In this document: positions 47,001 to 52,519 of the stretch, in pieces
Layout of the letters: every line of letters starts with the position of its first letter
How positions within the stretch are numbered: position 1 is the stretch's first letter
Source of the DNA: Asterias amurensis
Lineage: Eukaryota > Echinodermata > Asteroidea > Forcipulatida > Asteriidae
Length of the DNA: 64,000 bases
Assembly (NCBI RefSeq): GCF_032118995.1
Contig: NC_092669.1
Coordinates: forward strand, 11,146,335 to 11,210,334
Reading direction: 5' to 3'
The notes under the pieces: generated by a model
The model's database searches: none
What the model was told of the DNA's origin: nothing
The model's input: only the letters and a program-made list of their open reading frames with translations
Translations under genes and position numbers: made by a program

Positions 47001-47842
47001 TGTCCTTTGAGACAACTCAATGGATGGCCAAGACAAGTTTAAATCCTAACCCTACCCTAAGCCCCCTCCCCTTCCCGGCCCTGTGCACGACCCGTTCTGA
47101 GGCCCCCCCTCACGGCCATCCGTCAATTGTCATGTCGAGTTGTCTGACGTTGAAAAAAACGTCTGTTGAGTTGTCTGAACAGTTGAGCTGTCTCAACTGT
47201 CGAGTAGTCCGAACGATCGAGTTGTATGTAATCCTTCATTTTTGTTGAATGTGAGAATTTTTCTATTTACTCACTCACTCCAACTTAATTTTATGGAAAG
47301 TCAATAATCATGCAATTAATAAAACTAAAAGGTAAAAAAGGTTACTCTTCAAATCCAAATTCTTCTTTATTTTAAAATTTAATTTTCGAGTTCACTTTTA
47401 ATTTTTATTTTAAATAAAAATTTTTTGATTTAACATTTATATTTTAGTTTTGATAATAAAAAAAATAAAAAATAAATAAAAAAGAATTGAAAAAAAAAAA
47501 CTCAACACAGTACACAATCCCTTTCCTTTTTTTCATAATGTTACATACATTTTTCTACAAATAAATATATCTGACCTAATTAGTTTTCACTAATTAATTA
47601 AACATAACTTTGAAACGAATTGCAGATTGCGCAATACCGTCTACACAGCCCATGTATGCAGACAAGATAGAAAGATGCCATGCATACCGCCATGACGATG
47701 CCTCGAGAAAAAAACACATGTGTCAAATTTATCAGAAATTTCACCCAGCAATAATTACCTCATTTAACTGTTTCTCTGCTTCTTCCCGGGTATCAGGGTG
47801 TATCGAACCCTGTAAAATCTGCACCAGATTCTGCTGTTCCAT
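20030..47842 (-). CDS. IPO7: Importin-7/8 nuclear transport receptor, complete, 26 coding exons
   Basis: Coding exons in order: 47759-47842, 46281-46519, 45246-45404, 44220-44376, 42786-42881, 40540-40634, 39616-39686, 38616-38718, 37198-37243, 35712-35811, 35072-35265, 34830-34919, 34344-34460, 32876-32969, 32137-32255, 31711-31830, 30869-30935, 29821-29946, 29173-29270, 27659-27751, 26465-26685, 25248-25390, 23956-24089, 23442-23577, 20964-21080, 20030-20115. They total 3105 nt in one frame, encoding 1034 residues (human IPO7 has 1038). The start is [12 protein letters not shown] and the end [13 protein letters not shown]. Family landmarks are [14 protein letters not shown] (importin-beta N-terminal domain), [30 protein letters not shown] and AALYYNP. 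An acidic loop spans about residues 880-955 ([20 protein letters not shown]). Importin-7 binds RanGTP and carries ribosomal proteins, histone H1 and other cargo into the nucleus. All introns have GT/AG; exon 8 uses an atypical GTCGGT donor. Invertebrates usually have one gene co-orthologous to vertebrate IPO7 and IPO8, so the symbol is approximate. Confidence 0.96.
20277..20520. mobile_element. Foldback element, family D, in importin intron 25
   Basis: Terminal inverted repeats GGGGCCAATTTCATAGAGCT and AGCTCTATGAAATTGGGCCC enclose GCTTAAGCA-rich arms. About 244 bp. Confidence 0.85.
21267..21655. mobile_element. TTAA element, family A, in importin intron 24
   Basis: 389 bp from TTAAAGACAGTGGACACT to AGTGTCCACTGCCTTTAA. 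The internal blocks are in reverse order relative to the copy at 35314, so it is inserted in the opposite orientation. Confidence 0.9.
22000..22375. mobile_element. TTAA foldback element, family C, in importin intron 24
   Basis: TTAAAGGAACACATTGCCTT to CAACGTGTTCCTTTAA. The central palindrome is shortened relative to the copy at 16786. Confidence 0.88.
23246..23290 (-). repeat. tRNA-like SINE fragment near importin exon 24
   Basis: On the minus strand, GGGTTTGAATCCCACCC forms a T-arm with a B-box, preceded by CTCTAGAATTG as in the other tRNA-like pieces at 28953, 33682 and 49311. Too short for a working tRNA. Confidence 0.45.
23818..23865. repeat. (TTTG)n microsatellite
   Basis: About eleven consecutive TTTG units in importin intron 23. 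Confidence 0.95.
24370..24802. mobile_element. TTAA element, family B, in importin intron 22
   Basis: Ends are TTAAAGCCATTGGACCCTTT and AAAGGGTCCAATGGCTTTAA. The centre has an ATTCTCGTTAACGAGAAT palindrome. It shares the TTTCACAGGTTTGTTATTT block with family A, so the two are related. The first ~60 bp of interior are tandemly duplicated (AAAAGTTCACAGATTTACAA twice). Confidence 0.88.
25139..25236. mobile_element. Family A fragment ending next to the exon 22 donor
   Basis: The right part of a family A element (TTTTCACAGGTTTGTTATTT to GTACAGTTCCTTTAA). Its TTAA (25233-25236) is 9 nt from the GT of the importin exon 22 splice donor (25246-25247). Confidence 0.75.
25485..25730. mobile_element. 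Foldback element, family F, long form
   Basis: CTGGGTGCGTTCGTTTAGCT to its complement at AGCTAAATGAACACACCCAG. The GC-rich interior differs from the two short copies. Confidence 0.75.
25935..26110. repeat. Dispersed repeat with GCCCAGCACTC motifs, copy 1
   Basis: Shares GCCCAGGACTCACAA, TGCCCAGCACTC and CAATTTTGTT with 45545-45735. The type of repeat is not recognised. A 135-codon open frame across it on the minus strand resembles nothing I know and is not conserved in the second copy. Confidence 0.5.
26784..27125. mobile_element. TTAA element, family A, internally deleted, in importin intron 20
   Basis: TTAAAGGCAGTGGACACTAT to GTGTCCAGAGTCTTTAA. About 45 bp between AACTTCGTGTGAC and CGATTGAGC are missing compared with full copies. 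Confidence 0.88.
27285..27645 (-). mobile_element. tRNA-derived SINE, full-length-like, in importin intron 20
   Basis: On the minus strand a tRNA-Leu-like head (GTTGTGGCCGAGCGGTT, with B-box region GTGTGGGTTCGTA) is followed by the body CCATGTGTTGTGTAATGCATG and then a LINE-like tail (GGCGCCTTGAGTACC, GTGCGCTATATAAGACTTCA). It ends in (ATT)n. The 3' tail suggests mobilisation by a LINE with a similar end. Confidence 0.75.
28225..28876. mobile_element. Inverted-repeat element with TTCGAATATCCGG motifs, in importin intron 19
   Basis: Ends are CCTGGGCGAATTATTCG and CACTATTCGCCCAGCA. Subterminal GAATATCCGGTTAAT repeats occur in direct and inverted orientation. About 650 bp and no coding frame. 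Confidence 0.65.
28953..29022 (+). repeat. tRNA-like SINE head in importin intron 19
   Basis: Contains a T-arm (GTGGGTTCGAATCCTAC), a D-arm-like GTCTAGTTGGCAAGAC and partial acceptor pairing (CTCGG/CCGAG). The anticodon arm pairs poorly and diverged relatives exist at 33682 and 49311. I call it a SINE head rather than a working tRNA gene. Confidence 0.6.
29385..29625. mobile_element. Truncated family C element in importin intron 18
   Basis: Carries GCCATTTATCCATAAATGGC at the centre and the right arm to GGCAACGTGTTCCTTTA. The left terminal repeat is missing. Confidence 0.8.
29636..29800. repeat. Dispersed repeat (CACCAAGGCA motif), copy 1
   Basis: Shares TAAATTTCTACTGGAGCATT and GGCACCAAGGCAA with 31045-31195. 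It ends 21 bp from the exon 18 donor. Confidence 0.55.
30355..30842. repeat. Tandem repeat, 123-bp unit, 4 copies, in importin intron 17
   Basis: AGCACTGAATTCAAGTTCTG starts at 30355, 30478, 30601 and 30724, an exact 123-bp period with few differences. The array ends about 26 bp from the exon 17 splice donor at 30868. Confidence 0.95.
31001..31365. mobile_element. Foldback element, family D, carrying a second repeat
   Basis: GGGCCCAATTTCATGCAGGG to CAGAGCCATGAATTAGGCCC. The interior includes the CACCAAGGCA repeat (31045-31195). Confidence 0.6.
31367..31608. mobile_element. Foldback element, family D, near-perfect copy in importin intron 16
   Basis: GGGCCCAATTTCATAGAGCT to its complement, with long arms (ACCAACCAAATTTCCA and TGGAAATTTGGTTGGTAA). 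It folds into one long hairpin. Confidence 0.9.
31929..32012 (+). repeat. tRNA-Leu-like SINE head in importin intron 15
   Basis: GTCATGGCCGAGCGGTTAAG, a long variable arm, and GGGTTCGGATCACAGTCGTG. It matches the head of the SINE at 27285-27645. The A-run and codon arm are degenerate. Confidence 0.65.
32366..32858. mobile_element. Family D element interrupted by a truncated family B element, importin intron 14
   Basis: D arms lie at 32366-32446 (GGCCAATTTCATAAAAACC, AACCAGCCAAAATAGC) and 32761-32858 (GGCTGGTGCC, AGAAATTTGGGCC). Between them lies a family B copy (about 32447-32760) ending GGTGTCCAATGGCTTTAA. B inserted into D. Confidence 0.7.
33081..33475. mobile_element. Inverted-repeat element with ~30-bp ends, importin intron 13
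   Basis: GTGACCCGCTACGTGAAAAT and its complement ATTTTCACGTAGCGGGTCAC lie at the two ends, extended by CATCTAT/ATAGATG. About 395 bp and no coding frame. Only one copy is seen in the window. Confidence 0.8.
33682..33770 (+). repeat. Degenerate tRNA-like SINE piece
   Basis: Shares ATCTCGGTAGTC and CACTGCTCTAGAA with 28953-29022. The T-arm is broken. Confidence 0.5.
33873..34260. mobile_element. TTAA element, family A, in importin intron 13
   Basis: 388 bp, TTAAAGACACTGGACACT to AGTGTCCACTGCCTTTAA, with the central GACCTCAAGTTC / AACCTGAGGTC palindrome. Confidence 0.9.
35314..35700. mobile_element. TTAA element, family A, filling importin intron 10
   Basis: 387 bp, TTAAAGGCAGTGGACACTAT to GTGTCCAGTGTCTTTAA. 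The intron is 35266-35711 (446 bp), so the element accounts for about 87% of it. Its outer TTAA is 9 nt from the donor GT of exon 10. Confidence 0.92.
35851..35907. repeat. Short perfect-type hairpin in importin intron 9
   Basis: AGCCCGGTTCATACTTCCTG, GCGAACGCAATCGCATTCGC and CAGGAAGTATGAACTGGGCT fold into a hairpin of about 28 bp per arm. A diverged relative occurs near 20720-20870. Confidence 0.8.
36290..37120. repeat. AT-rich minisatellite block in importin intron 9
   Basis: The right part (about 36830-37120) is a 33-35 bp repeat of CAATGTCACACAAATATAATG with CACAAAAAATATATAT, about eight copies. The left part holds looser repeats of GCAGTGGAAATATAT and GAATGCTACACAAG. It ends about 75 bp from exon 9. 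Confidence 0.85.
37270..37632. mobile_element. TTAA element, family E, importin intron 8
   Basis: TTAAAGGGTCTATGTAACTT to AAATCCTTTAA. A large internal foldback is built on TTTTTGGGAAGTGAGTAAAA / TGTTTTACCCATTTTTCAAA and a CTCATGAG centre. Confidence 0.75.
37629..37995. mobile_element. TTAA element, family B, importin intron 8
   Basis: TTAAAGCCAGTGGACACTTT to GTGTTTAATGGCTTTAA, inverted relative to the copy at 24370. It shares its terminal TTAA with the elements on both sides. Confidence 0.82.
37992..38354. mobile_element. TTAA element, family A, importin intron 8
   Basis: TTAAAGGTGGACACTATTGG to GTGTCCAGTGTCTTTT. The right TTAA is lost where a family D element begins. Confidence 0.85.
38354..38587. 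mobile_element. Foldback element, family D, importin intron 8
   Basis: TCATAGAGCTGCTAAGCACA to AGCAGCTCTATGAAATTGGG. It directly abuts the family A element, and the outer few bases of its left end are missing. Confidence 0.85.
39028..39271. mobile_element. Foldback element, family D subtype, importin intron 7
   Basis: GGGCCCAATTTCATGGCTCT to AGAGCCATGAAATTGGGCCC. The interior is rich in GCTTACG/CGTAAGC, unlike the TTTGCTTAGC interior of the other D copies. Confidence 0.85.
41310..41513. repeat. ~100-bp tandem duplication, importin intron 5
   Basis: Two copies of TTAAAGAAACATTCCACCA...GAACAAAGTA...TGCAACAAAGG, starting near 41310 and 41417, a few percent diverged. Confidence 0.85.
41557..41965. 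repeat. ~115-bp direct repeats flanking a foldback element, importin intron 5
   Basis: Copies at 41557-41675 and 41848-41965 share GGTGATCTAAACTAGTT and GGACTGATCCATTTTCTCC. Between them lies a foldback (41681-41851) from CAGCCGATTTCACGAAACGC to TGGTGAAATCGACGGCTG, rich in CCTAA/TTAGG, related to 16457-16611. Confidence 0.85.
43020..43414 (+). mobile_element. 3' end of a CR1/L2-type LINE, importin intron 4
   Basis: A plus-strand frame to 43274 encodes the typical C-terminus of CR1/L2-type reverse transcriptase proteins: [18 protein letters not shown] followed by [14 protein letters not shown] and a stop. The 3' tail ends AAAAGTGCGCATTATAAAT and (ATT)n. 5'-truncated and antisense to the host gene. 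Confidence 0.85.
43565..43900 (+). mobile_element. tRNA-derived SINE, importin intron 4
   Basis: Contains GTAGGTTCGACTCCC (tRNA-like head), CTTCGTCCTTCGGATGAGAC, TGTTGTGTAATGCATGTAAA and an AAAGGCGCATTAAAAAT tail. A short inverted head piece (GGGATTCAAACCCACACTCT) precedes it. Confidence 0.75.
43951..44185 (+). mobile_element. Second, 5'-truncated SINE copy, importin intron 4
   Basis: Starts in the SINE body (CTTCGTCTTTCGGATGGGAC) and is parallel to the copy at 43565. Its tail ends about 33 bp from the exon 4 donor. Confidence 0.75.
44559..44668. mobile_element. Half of a family D element, importin intron 3
   Basis: CTGGCTGGTAACCTAGTTCT to GTGAAATTGGGCCCTGGGC. The left arm is absent. Confidence 0.6.
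44708..45075. mobile_element. TTAA element, family A, importin intron 3
   Basis: TTAAAGGCAGTGGACACTAT to AGTGTCCACTGCCTTTAA, slightly shortened in the centre. Confidence 0.9.
45545..45735. repeat. Dispersed repeat with GCCCAGCACTC motifs, copy 2
   Basis: Parallel to 25935-26110, including GCCCAGGACTCACAA and TGCTGCCCAGCA. Confidence 0.5.
45829..46218. mobile_element. TTAA foldback element, family C, importin intron 2
   Basis: Full-length 390 bp, TTAAAGGAACACGTTGCCTT to AAGGCAACGTGTTCTTTTAA. It leaves about 60 bp to exon 2. Confidence 0.9.
46866..47225. repeat. Minisatellite of AACGGTTGAGACAGCTCGAC, importin intron 1
   Basis: A ~35-bp repeat (AACGGTTGAGACAGCTCGAC plus CGTTTGGACAACTC) occurs three to four times at 46880-47000. 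Inverted versions (CAGTTGAGCTGTCTCAACTG, GTCGAGTAGTCCGAAC) lie at 47160-47222, so the whole could fold back. Confidence 0.8.
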
Positions 47843-48589
47843 GTTGGACACTCCTTCTTGGGTTATTTCGTTGATATTTTGCCGCAGTAAACTGTCGAAA
47901 AATCAACCTTTTCGTAGAACGTGTATTTATTGTGAATTGCGGCGCGCCACATGAATTGGTAATGCGCATGTGTGGAAGTTTTTTTGATTGATTGGCGGCA
48001 CATGGTTGATAGAGGGCGTGCTCCATAGAGAACCGGGCTTTTCAACTTGAAAAAAAAAATAAGCGGCGGCGGGCCTACCTCAGCTTGGCTTTCTCTCACC
48101 AGGCGGCTCTAAGTCAGCTTACAAATTATCATACAAGAAACCTGGACTAGGGTCAATGCTTGAAACGGCTAAATAAAAAAAAGCTAAATGGGTATAGGGA
48201 ACCAATCAATCAATCAATCAATCAAAAATAAAATCAAAAGTTTGCTAAAAAGGCTCTGAGGCATGACACAGAACAAATAAAAAGTGGTTGATGGTGGGCT
48301 TTCAGAAGTGCCTTGAATGTGTTGAATGATGTTGTGTACCTGATGTGATTATCAGAGTTTGGGTCCATAATTGATGTGAAACAGTCAGCAACAGTGATGT
48401 GACTTTGTTCTTGGCACTACAAAGTATATACCTTTAAAGTCACCTGGAAATAGAATTTGTTTTCTTTCAAACATAAGAGTATAATATGCTTACGAACAAT
48501 AAAACAATTTTTTTGGTAATTGTTTGTCACGATTTATATGTTTAAAAAATATATAAAGTTGTTTGGGGGCTGACTCCGCCTACCCCTTT
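47843..48589. other. Importin 5' flank, probable promoter region
   Basis: Sequence upstream of the importin start codon. The 5' untranslated region must begin here or beyond. I see no TATA box or other element that fixes the transcription start. A short (AATC)n run lies near 48208. Confidence 0.4.
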
Positions 48590-48850
48590 TGTGACGTCAA
48601 TCGAGGCAGACTTTGTCTGCAATGCGTATAGTAAACACACGTGCAAAGTACATGTACGTCCAAGTCGTGAGTTGGTACATTTCAAAAAGTGTTTTTTTGC
48701 ATTCAGCACCAAAACACCTGGTCGGCATTGCCGGAAAAAAAAGAATGTTTTTTTTTCAACTTATAAACTCACGACTTGGCCCGTACATGTACTTTGCAAG
48801 TGTGTTTACTTTACGCATTACAGGCAAAGTCTGCCTCGATTGAAGTCACA
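48590..48850. mobile_element. Foldback element with AATCGAGGCAGACTTTG arms
   Basis: About 110-bp arms: GTCAATCGAGGCAGACTTTG and CAAAGTCTGCCTCGATTGAA, with GTAAACACACGTGCAAAGTA and its complement inside. No coding frame. Confidence 0.88.
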
Positions 48851-49016
48851 AACAGCGCCCTCTCGGGTCGGGGTCTACTCTTAAATTTGTAAATAACATA
48901 AGAACTGATTTTTTAAAACCTTAGTTAACTGTTTATTCACATTCCACTCATCAAAACACATATATTAGTGACAAAAGCATGATTTTGAAAAAAATAATAC
49001 CACTTCCAGCTGACTT

Positions 49017-49254
49017 TAAAGGTATTGGTAATTACTCAAAATAATTGTTAGCATGAAACCTTACTTCGTAATGAGTAATGGCGCGCGGTGATAGTACACG
49101 ACGTATCAAGAAAGCCGTGCATTTTTGGGCCATTGTGTGGGTCATTATATTCTACTTTTGAAACAACTTTCTAACCATTTCCTTTTTGTAGCAAACGGTT
49201 TTAAACGCTTTTCATAGACCAACTCGTTTGATCCAAGGCAACGTGTACCTTTAA
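49017..49254. mobile_element. Chimeric TTAA element: left end family A, right end family C
   Basis: Begins TTAAAGGTATTGGTAATTAC and follows family A to AATGAGTAATGG (about 49080). It then switches to the right arm of family C (GTGGGTCATTATATTCTACT, GATCCAAGGCAACGTGTACC) and ends in TTAA. Confidence 0.75.
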
Positions 49255-49310
49255 GTCGTTGCGGTAGCTAGCCGCTGCTGACACGTCGGGCTGTTGAACT
49301 GCCTGTCTGG

Positions 49311-49390
49311 GCTAGCTCGGTGGATTATGTGGTAAGACATCTACTCTAGCAATGCAAAGGTAGTGGGTTCGAATCCCACCTCGCTGGTTG
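49311..49390 (+). repeat. tRNA-like SINE head
   Basis: The T-arm GTGGGTTCGAATCCCAC pairs perfectly and CTCGGTGGATTATGTGG resembles an A-box. The acceptor stem pairs poorly and relatives exist at 28953 and 33682. Confidence 0.55.
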
Positions 49391-49422
49391 GGGAAACACC
49401 ATTGCCATACCATGGGTCTTTG

Positions 49423-50200
49423 GTTATTATTTTACAAGGATAGCTTTCACACGACTGAAATGAATGGAAGCACCTTAGCAAGAGTCCTTGGTGATGGCAC
49501 ACAGTGATAATTAACACTATACTTAGCGTGGTGATTTTAACATTGCCATTTTGTTTACGAGGACTATCTGTTTCTCTGTTCAAGTTACCGAGGTTCCTTT
49601 GTTATTATTTAACAAGGATAGCTTTTACACGACTGAAATAATGGGAAACATGCCATTGTCATAGCAAGAGTCCTTGGTTATGGCACACAGTGATTAATGA
49701 CACATTGTGGTGATTTTAATATTTCAGGCCATTTTTTTTACGAGGACTATCTGTTTCTCTGTTTAAAGGCAGTGGACATTATTGGTAATTACTCAAAATA
49801 ATTATTAGCATAAAACCTTACTTGGTGACAAGTTATGGGGAGAGGTTGATGGTATAAAACAGTGTGAGAAACGGCTCCCTCTGAAGTGACATAGTTTTTG
49901 AGTAATTTTCCACGAATTTGATTTCGAGACCTCAAATTTAGAATTTGAGGTCTCGAAATCAAGCATCAGAAAGCACACAACTTCGTGCGACAAGGGTGTT
50001 TTTTTTCTTTCATTATTATCTCGCAAGTTCGACGATCAGTTGAGCTTAAATTTTCACAGGTTTGTTATTTTATGCATATGTTGAGATACACCAACTGTGA
50101 AGACTAGTCTTTGACAATTACCAATAGTGTCCACTGCCTTTAAGTTACCATGGGTCCTTGGTCGTTATTTAACGAGGATAGCTTTCACACGACTGAAATT
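49423..50200. repeat. Diverged ~160-bp duplication, third copy split by an element
   Basis: AACAAGGATAGCTTT...ACACGACTGAAAT...CAAGAGTCCTTGG...GAGGACTATCTGTTTCTCTG occurs at 49423-49585 and 49604-49762. A further part (ACGAGGATAGCTTTCACACG) follows at 50170. The family A element at 49763-50143 lies at the junction. Confidence 0.8.
49763..50143. mobile_element. TTAA element, family A, with a paralogous empty site
   Basis: TTAAAGGCAGTGGACATTAT to AGTGTCCACTGCCTTTAA, 381 bp. The flanks are CTCTGT|TTAA and TTAA|GTTACC. The sister duplicate reads CTCTGTTCAAGTTACC at 49573-49588, matching the site before insertion apart from one base. Confidence 0.93.
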
Positions 50201-50601
50201 TGCTATTTATTTTAAATCGATGTGGTTTTTAGTAACAGTCTCTAGTTAAAAGTTATCTTAGTGGAAAGAGGCCTTAGAACAAAGGAAATTATTCTTATAA
50301 AATTTTTTATGCTAAACGTATTGTTTTTTCTTTTATTATTTCAAACAAATTTTCAAATAAAGAGATATATTCCATTTTAAGTCCAATTTAAGTAATTAAT
50401 TTTTTCAAAAGAAGTTGTGAGTGTAATTTAAAAACATCAAATATTTAAGAGGTGCATACCCACATGTTTTTTTTAGAGATACCCTGAGAAGTAACACCGT
50501 AAACAAATTACCCATCAAACACCTTTTTGTAAACGAAACAAAATCTGATATTTTATTATAGTTATAAAAAATATAAAGGTCAACTATCCATAATGTATCA
50601 T

Positions 50602-50772
50602 AAAACCATAGTAAACCTTCAAATGTATTATTCAATCTGAGTTGTTTATATTTTGAAATATACTTTGTAAATTTAAAGACAAAATAAAACCATAGTAAAC
50701 CTTCAAATGTATTATTCAATCTGAGTTGTTTATATTTTTGAAATATTATACTTTGTAAATTTAAAGACAAAT
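50602..50772. repeat. ~85-bp tandem duplication
   Basis: AAACCATAGTAAACCTTCAA through TTGTAAATTTAAAGACAAA is present twice in tandem with one or two small differences. Confidence 0.9.
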
Positions 50773-51133
50773 GCACATCATTTAGGTTTCTCAAACTGCT
50801 ACTCACTACATTAACTGTACAACAAAACACTAAACCCTAACCAATAAAATAAGAAACAGTTTTACTGAATAAAAAGAAACACTTTATCAAAATCTTGACA
50901 AAATTCTAAACAAAATTAACATGATATGGGTATAGTATTAATTCCAAACAAAATATGTCTTTTAATAGTATGTTGATTCACTGGCAGGGTAAAACAAGGA
51001 AAGCTAGGAGAAGGGTTTTCAGACAAAAAGACAAACAAAATGATACGGGAATAAAGTGTCTACAGTAATAGCTATAGACGACGTGACCTATGTTTACATT
51101 CAAACCGCCCTCTGTTGACAAAACATATACGTC

Positions 51134-51253
51134 ATGTTTCGCCGGGCACTGAGTTGCGCAGTCATAGTAAGATTGCGTACACTTTCTAGCTGGCTGCCAA
51201 AACACCAAGGTTTTGCCCGACGGTATGCGCGCGAATCATGTTATGGTTTTCGT
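51134..51253 (+). other. Possible first exon with a mitochondrial-type presequence
   Basis: An ATG opens a 40-codon stretch, MFRRALSCAVIVRLRTLSSW and onward, that is rich in Arg, Ser, Leu and Ala and has no acidic residue before about position 33. It is followed by a donor-like GTGAGG. The composition suits a mitochondrial targeting sequence. I found no downstream exon to join it to, and a foldback begins right after it, so it may be chance. Confidence 0.2.
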
Positions 51254-51284
51254 GTGAGGTCAGAGGTCACATCGTCTATAGAAC

Positions 51285-51666
51285 ACCATGTGTGTGTCTA
51301 CTTGCAGGTAGAGTTTGCTCTTTAGAGAACTGTCTTTCTATTGTTACACTACCGCGTAGTAGATTTGTCGGATTGTTCGGGAGACTTCTCAATCCTAAAA
51401 AAAAGTTTTTAAACTATTAAATACCCGGGCGGAAGGTTTAGAAAATTGGCTGGGACTACTACTTTAGCTTTAATAACGATAAGCTAAAGTGGTAGTCTTA
51501 GCCAATTTCTTTTACCTTCAGCCCGGTAGCAGTTAAAACGCAGGCTGTTCATTGCAGAACTGAGAAGTCTTCCGAATTCCGAAAATCTACTCCGCGGTAG
51601 TAGAATAATAGAAAGACAGTTCGGTAAAGAACAAACTCTACCTGGCAAGTAGATACACACATGGCG
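51285..51666. mobile_element. Large imperfect foldback element
   Basis: ACCATGTGTGTGTCTACTTG, AGAACTGTCTTTCTAT and CTACCGCGTAGTAGA on the left are mirrored on the right by GTAGATACACACATGGCG, ATAGAAAGACAGTT and CCGCGGTAGTAGA. The centre is ACTACTACTTTAGC / GCTAAAGTGGTAGT. A fragment of the left arm recurs at 57316-57385. Confidence 0.8.
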
Positions 51667-51692
51667 TTACCGCAATACTAAAGTATGGGAGC

Positions 51693-52038
51693 TTAAAGCC
51701 ATTGGACCCTTTCGGTACAGAAACAAAACGTTCACAGATTTATAAATAACTTACAGGGTTTACAGATGGTAATGGTGAAAGACTTCTCTTTAAATATTAT
51801 TTCATGAAATGCTTTAGTTTTTGAGAAAAAAAAAACCAATATCAATTCTCGATATCGATAATTACGGATCACGGCGAAACGTGCGGATACAAGGGTGGTG
51901 TTTCCCGTTATTTTCTCCCGACTCCGATGACCGACTGAGCCTACATTTTCACAGGTTTGTTATTTTTATATATAAGTTGTGAAACACGAAGTGTGGGCCT
52001 TGGACAATTCTGTTTACCAAAGGGTACAATGGCTTTAA
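51693..52038. mobile_element. TTAA element, family B, 3' of the esterase-like gene
   Basis: TTAAAGCCATTGGACCCTTT to GGGTACAATGGCTTTAA. Shorter in the centre than the copy at 24370. Confidence 0.87.
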
Positions 52039-52070
52039 GGCACATTGCGAAAGCTATATCCAATGATAAT

Positions 52071-52222
52071 CGCAATGGGAGACTTTTGGGACGCTTGGTG
52101 GCAGCAGACTTACCAGGTAAAATCCAATGTTTTCGGTCATGTGCGCACGCTCAGAACTACGTAAACAATGGAAATTTATCTGGTAAGTCTGCTGCCACCT
52201 AGCGTCTCAAAGTCTCCCATTA
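52071..52222. mobile_element. Foldback element of the GGTGGCAGCAGAC family
   Basis: CAATGGGAGACTTTTGGGAC and GGTGGCAGCAGACTTACCAG are mirrored by CTGGTAAGTCTGCTGCCACC and GTCTCAAAGTCTCCCATT. Single-arm fragments occur near 14540 and 60420. Confidence 0.85.
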
Positions 52223-52519
52223 CGGATCTTTGACAGTGTTACCGAACCTGTCCAGTGCCTTTAAAGGTGGCCTCATAGAATAAATGAGACTAAAGAGTGT
52301 CTTTGAGCAATAAAATCAGACTCAACGTTAAGATAGTCAAGGGCACTGAGATTTTGCCAACAGATGTGTGTTTGTCCCAAATACGGTAAACTAACATCTG
52401 AGAGAGGTTGAGTCAAAAGAGGGCGCTACCAGAGTGAGGAAACTGCGACACAACAAGCAGTATGGGTGGTGGTGTTGGGGGGGGGATTTCTGCAACACCG
52501 GCTAGAAGTCACCTTTCGA

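Noticed and set aside
47757..48026. Open frames on the minus strand upstream of the importin start as a longer N-terminus
   Set aside because: They are in other frames and do not join the importin frame. The first exon is in phase from its own ATG.
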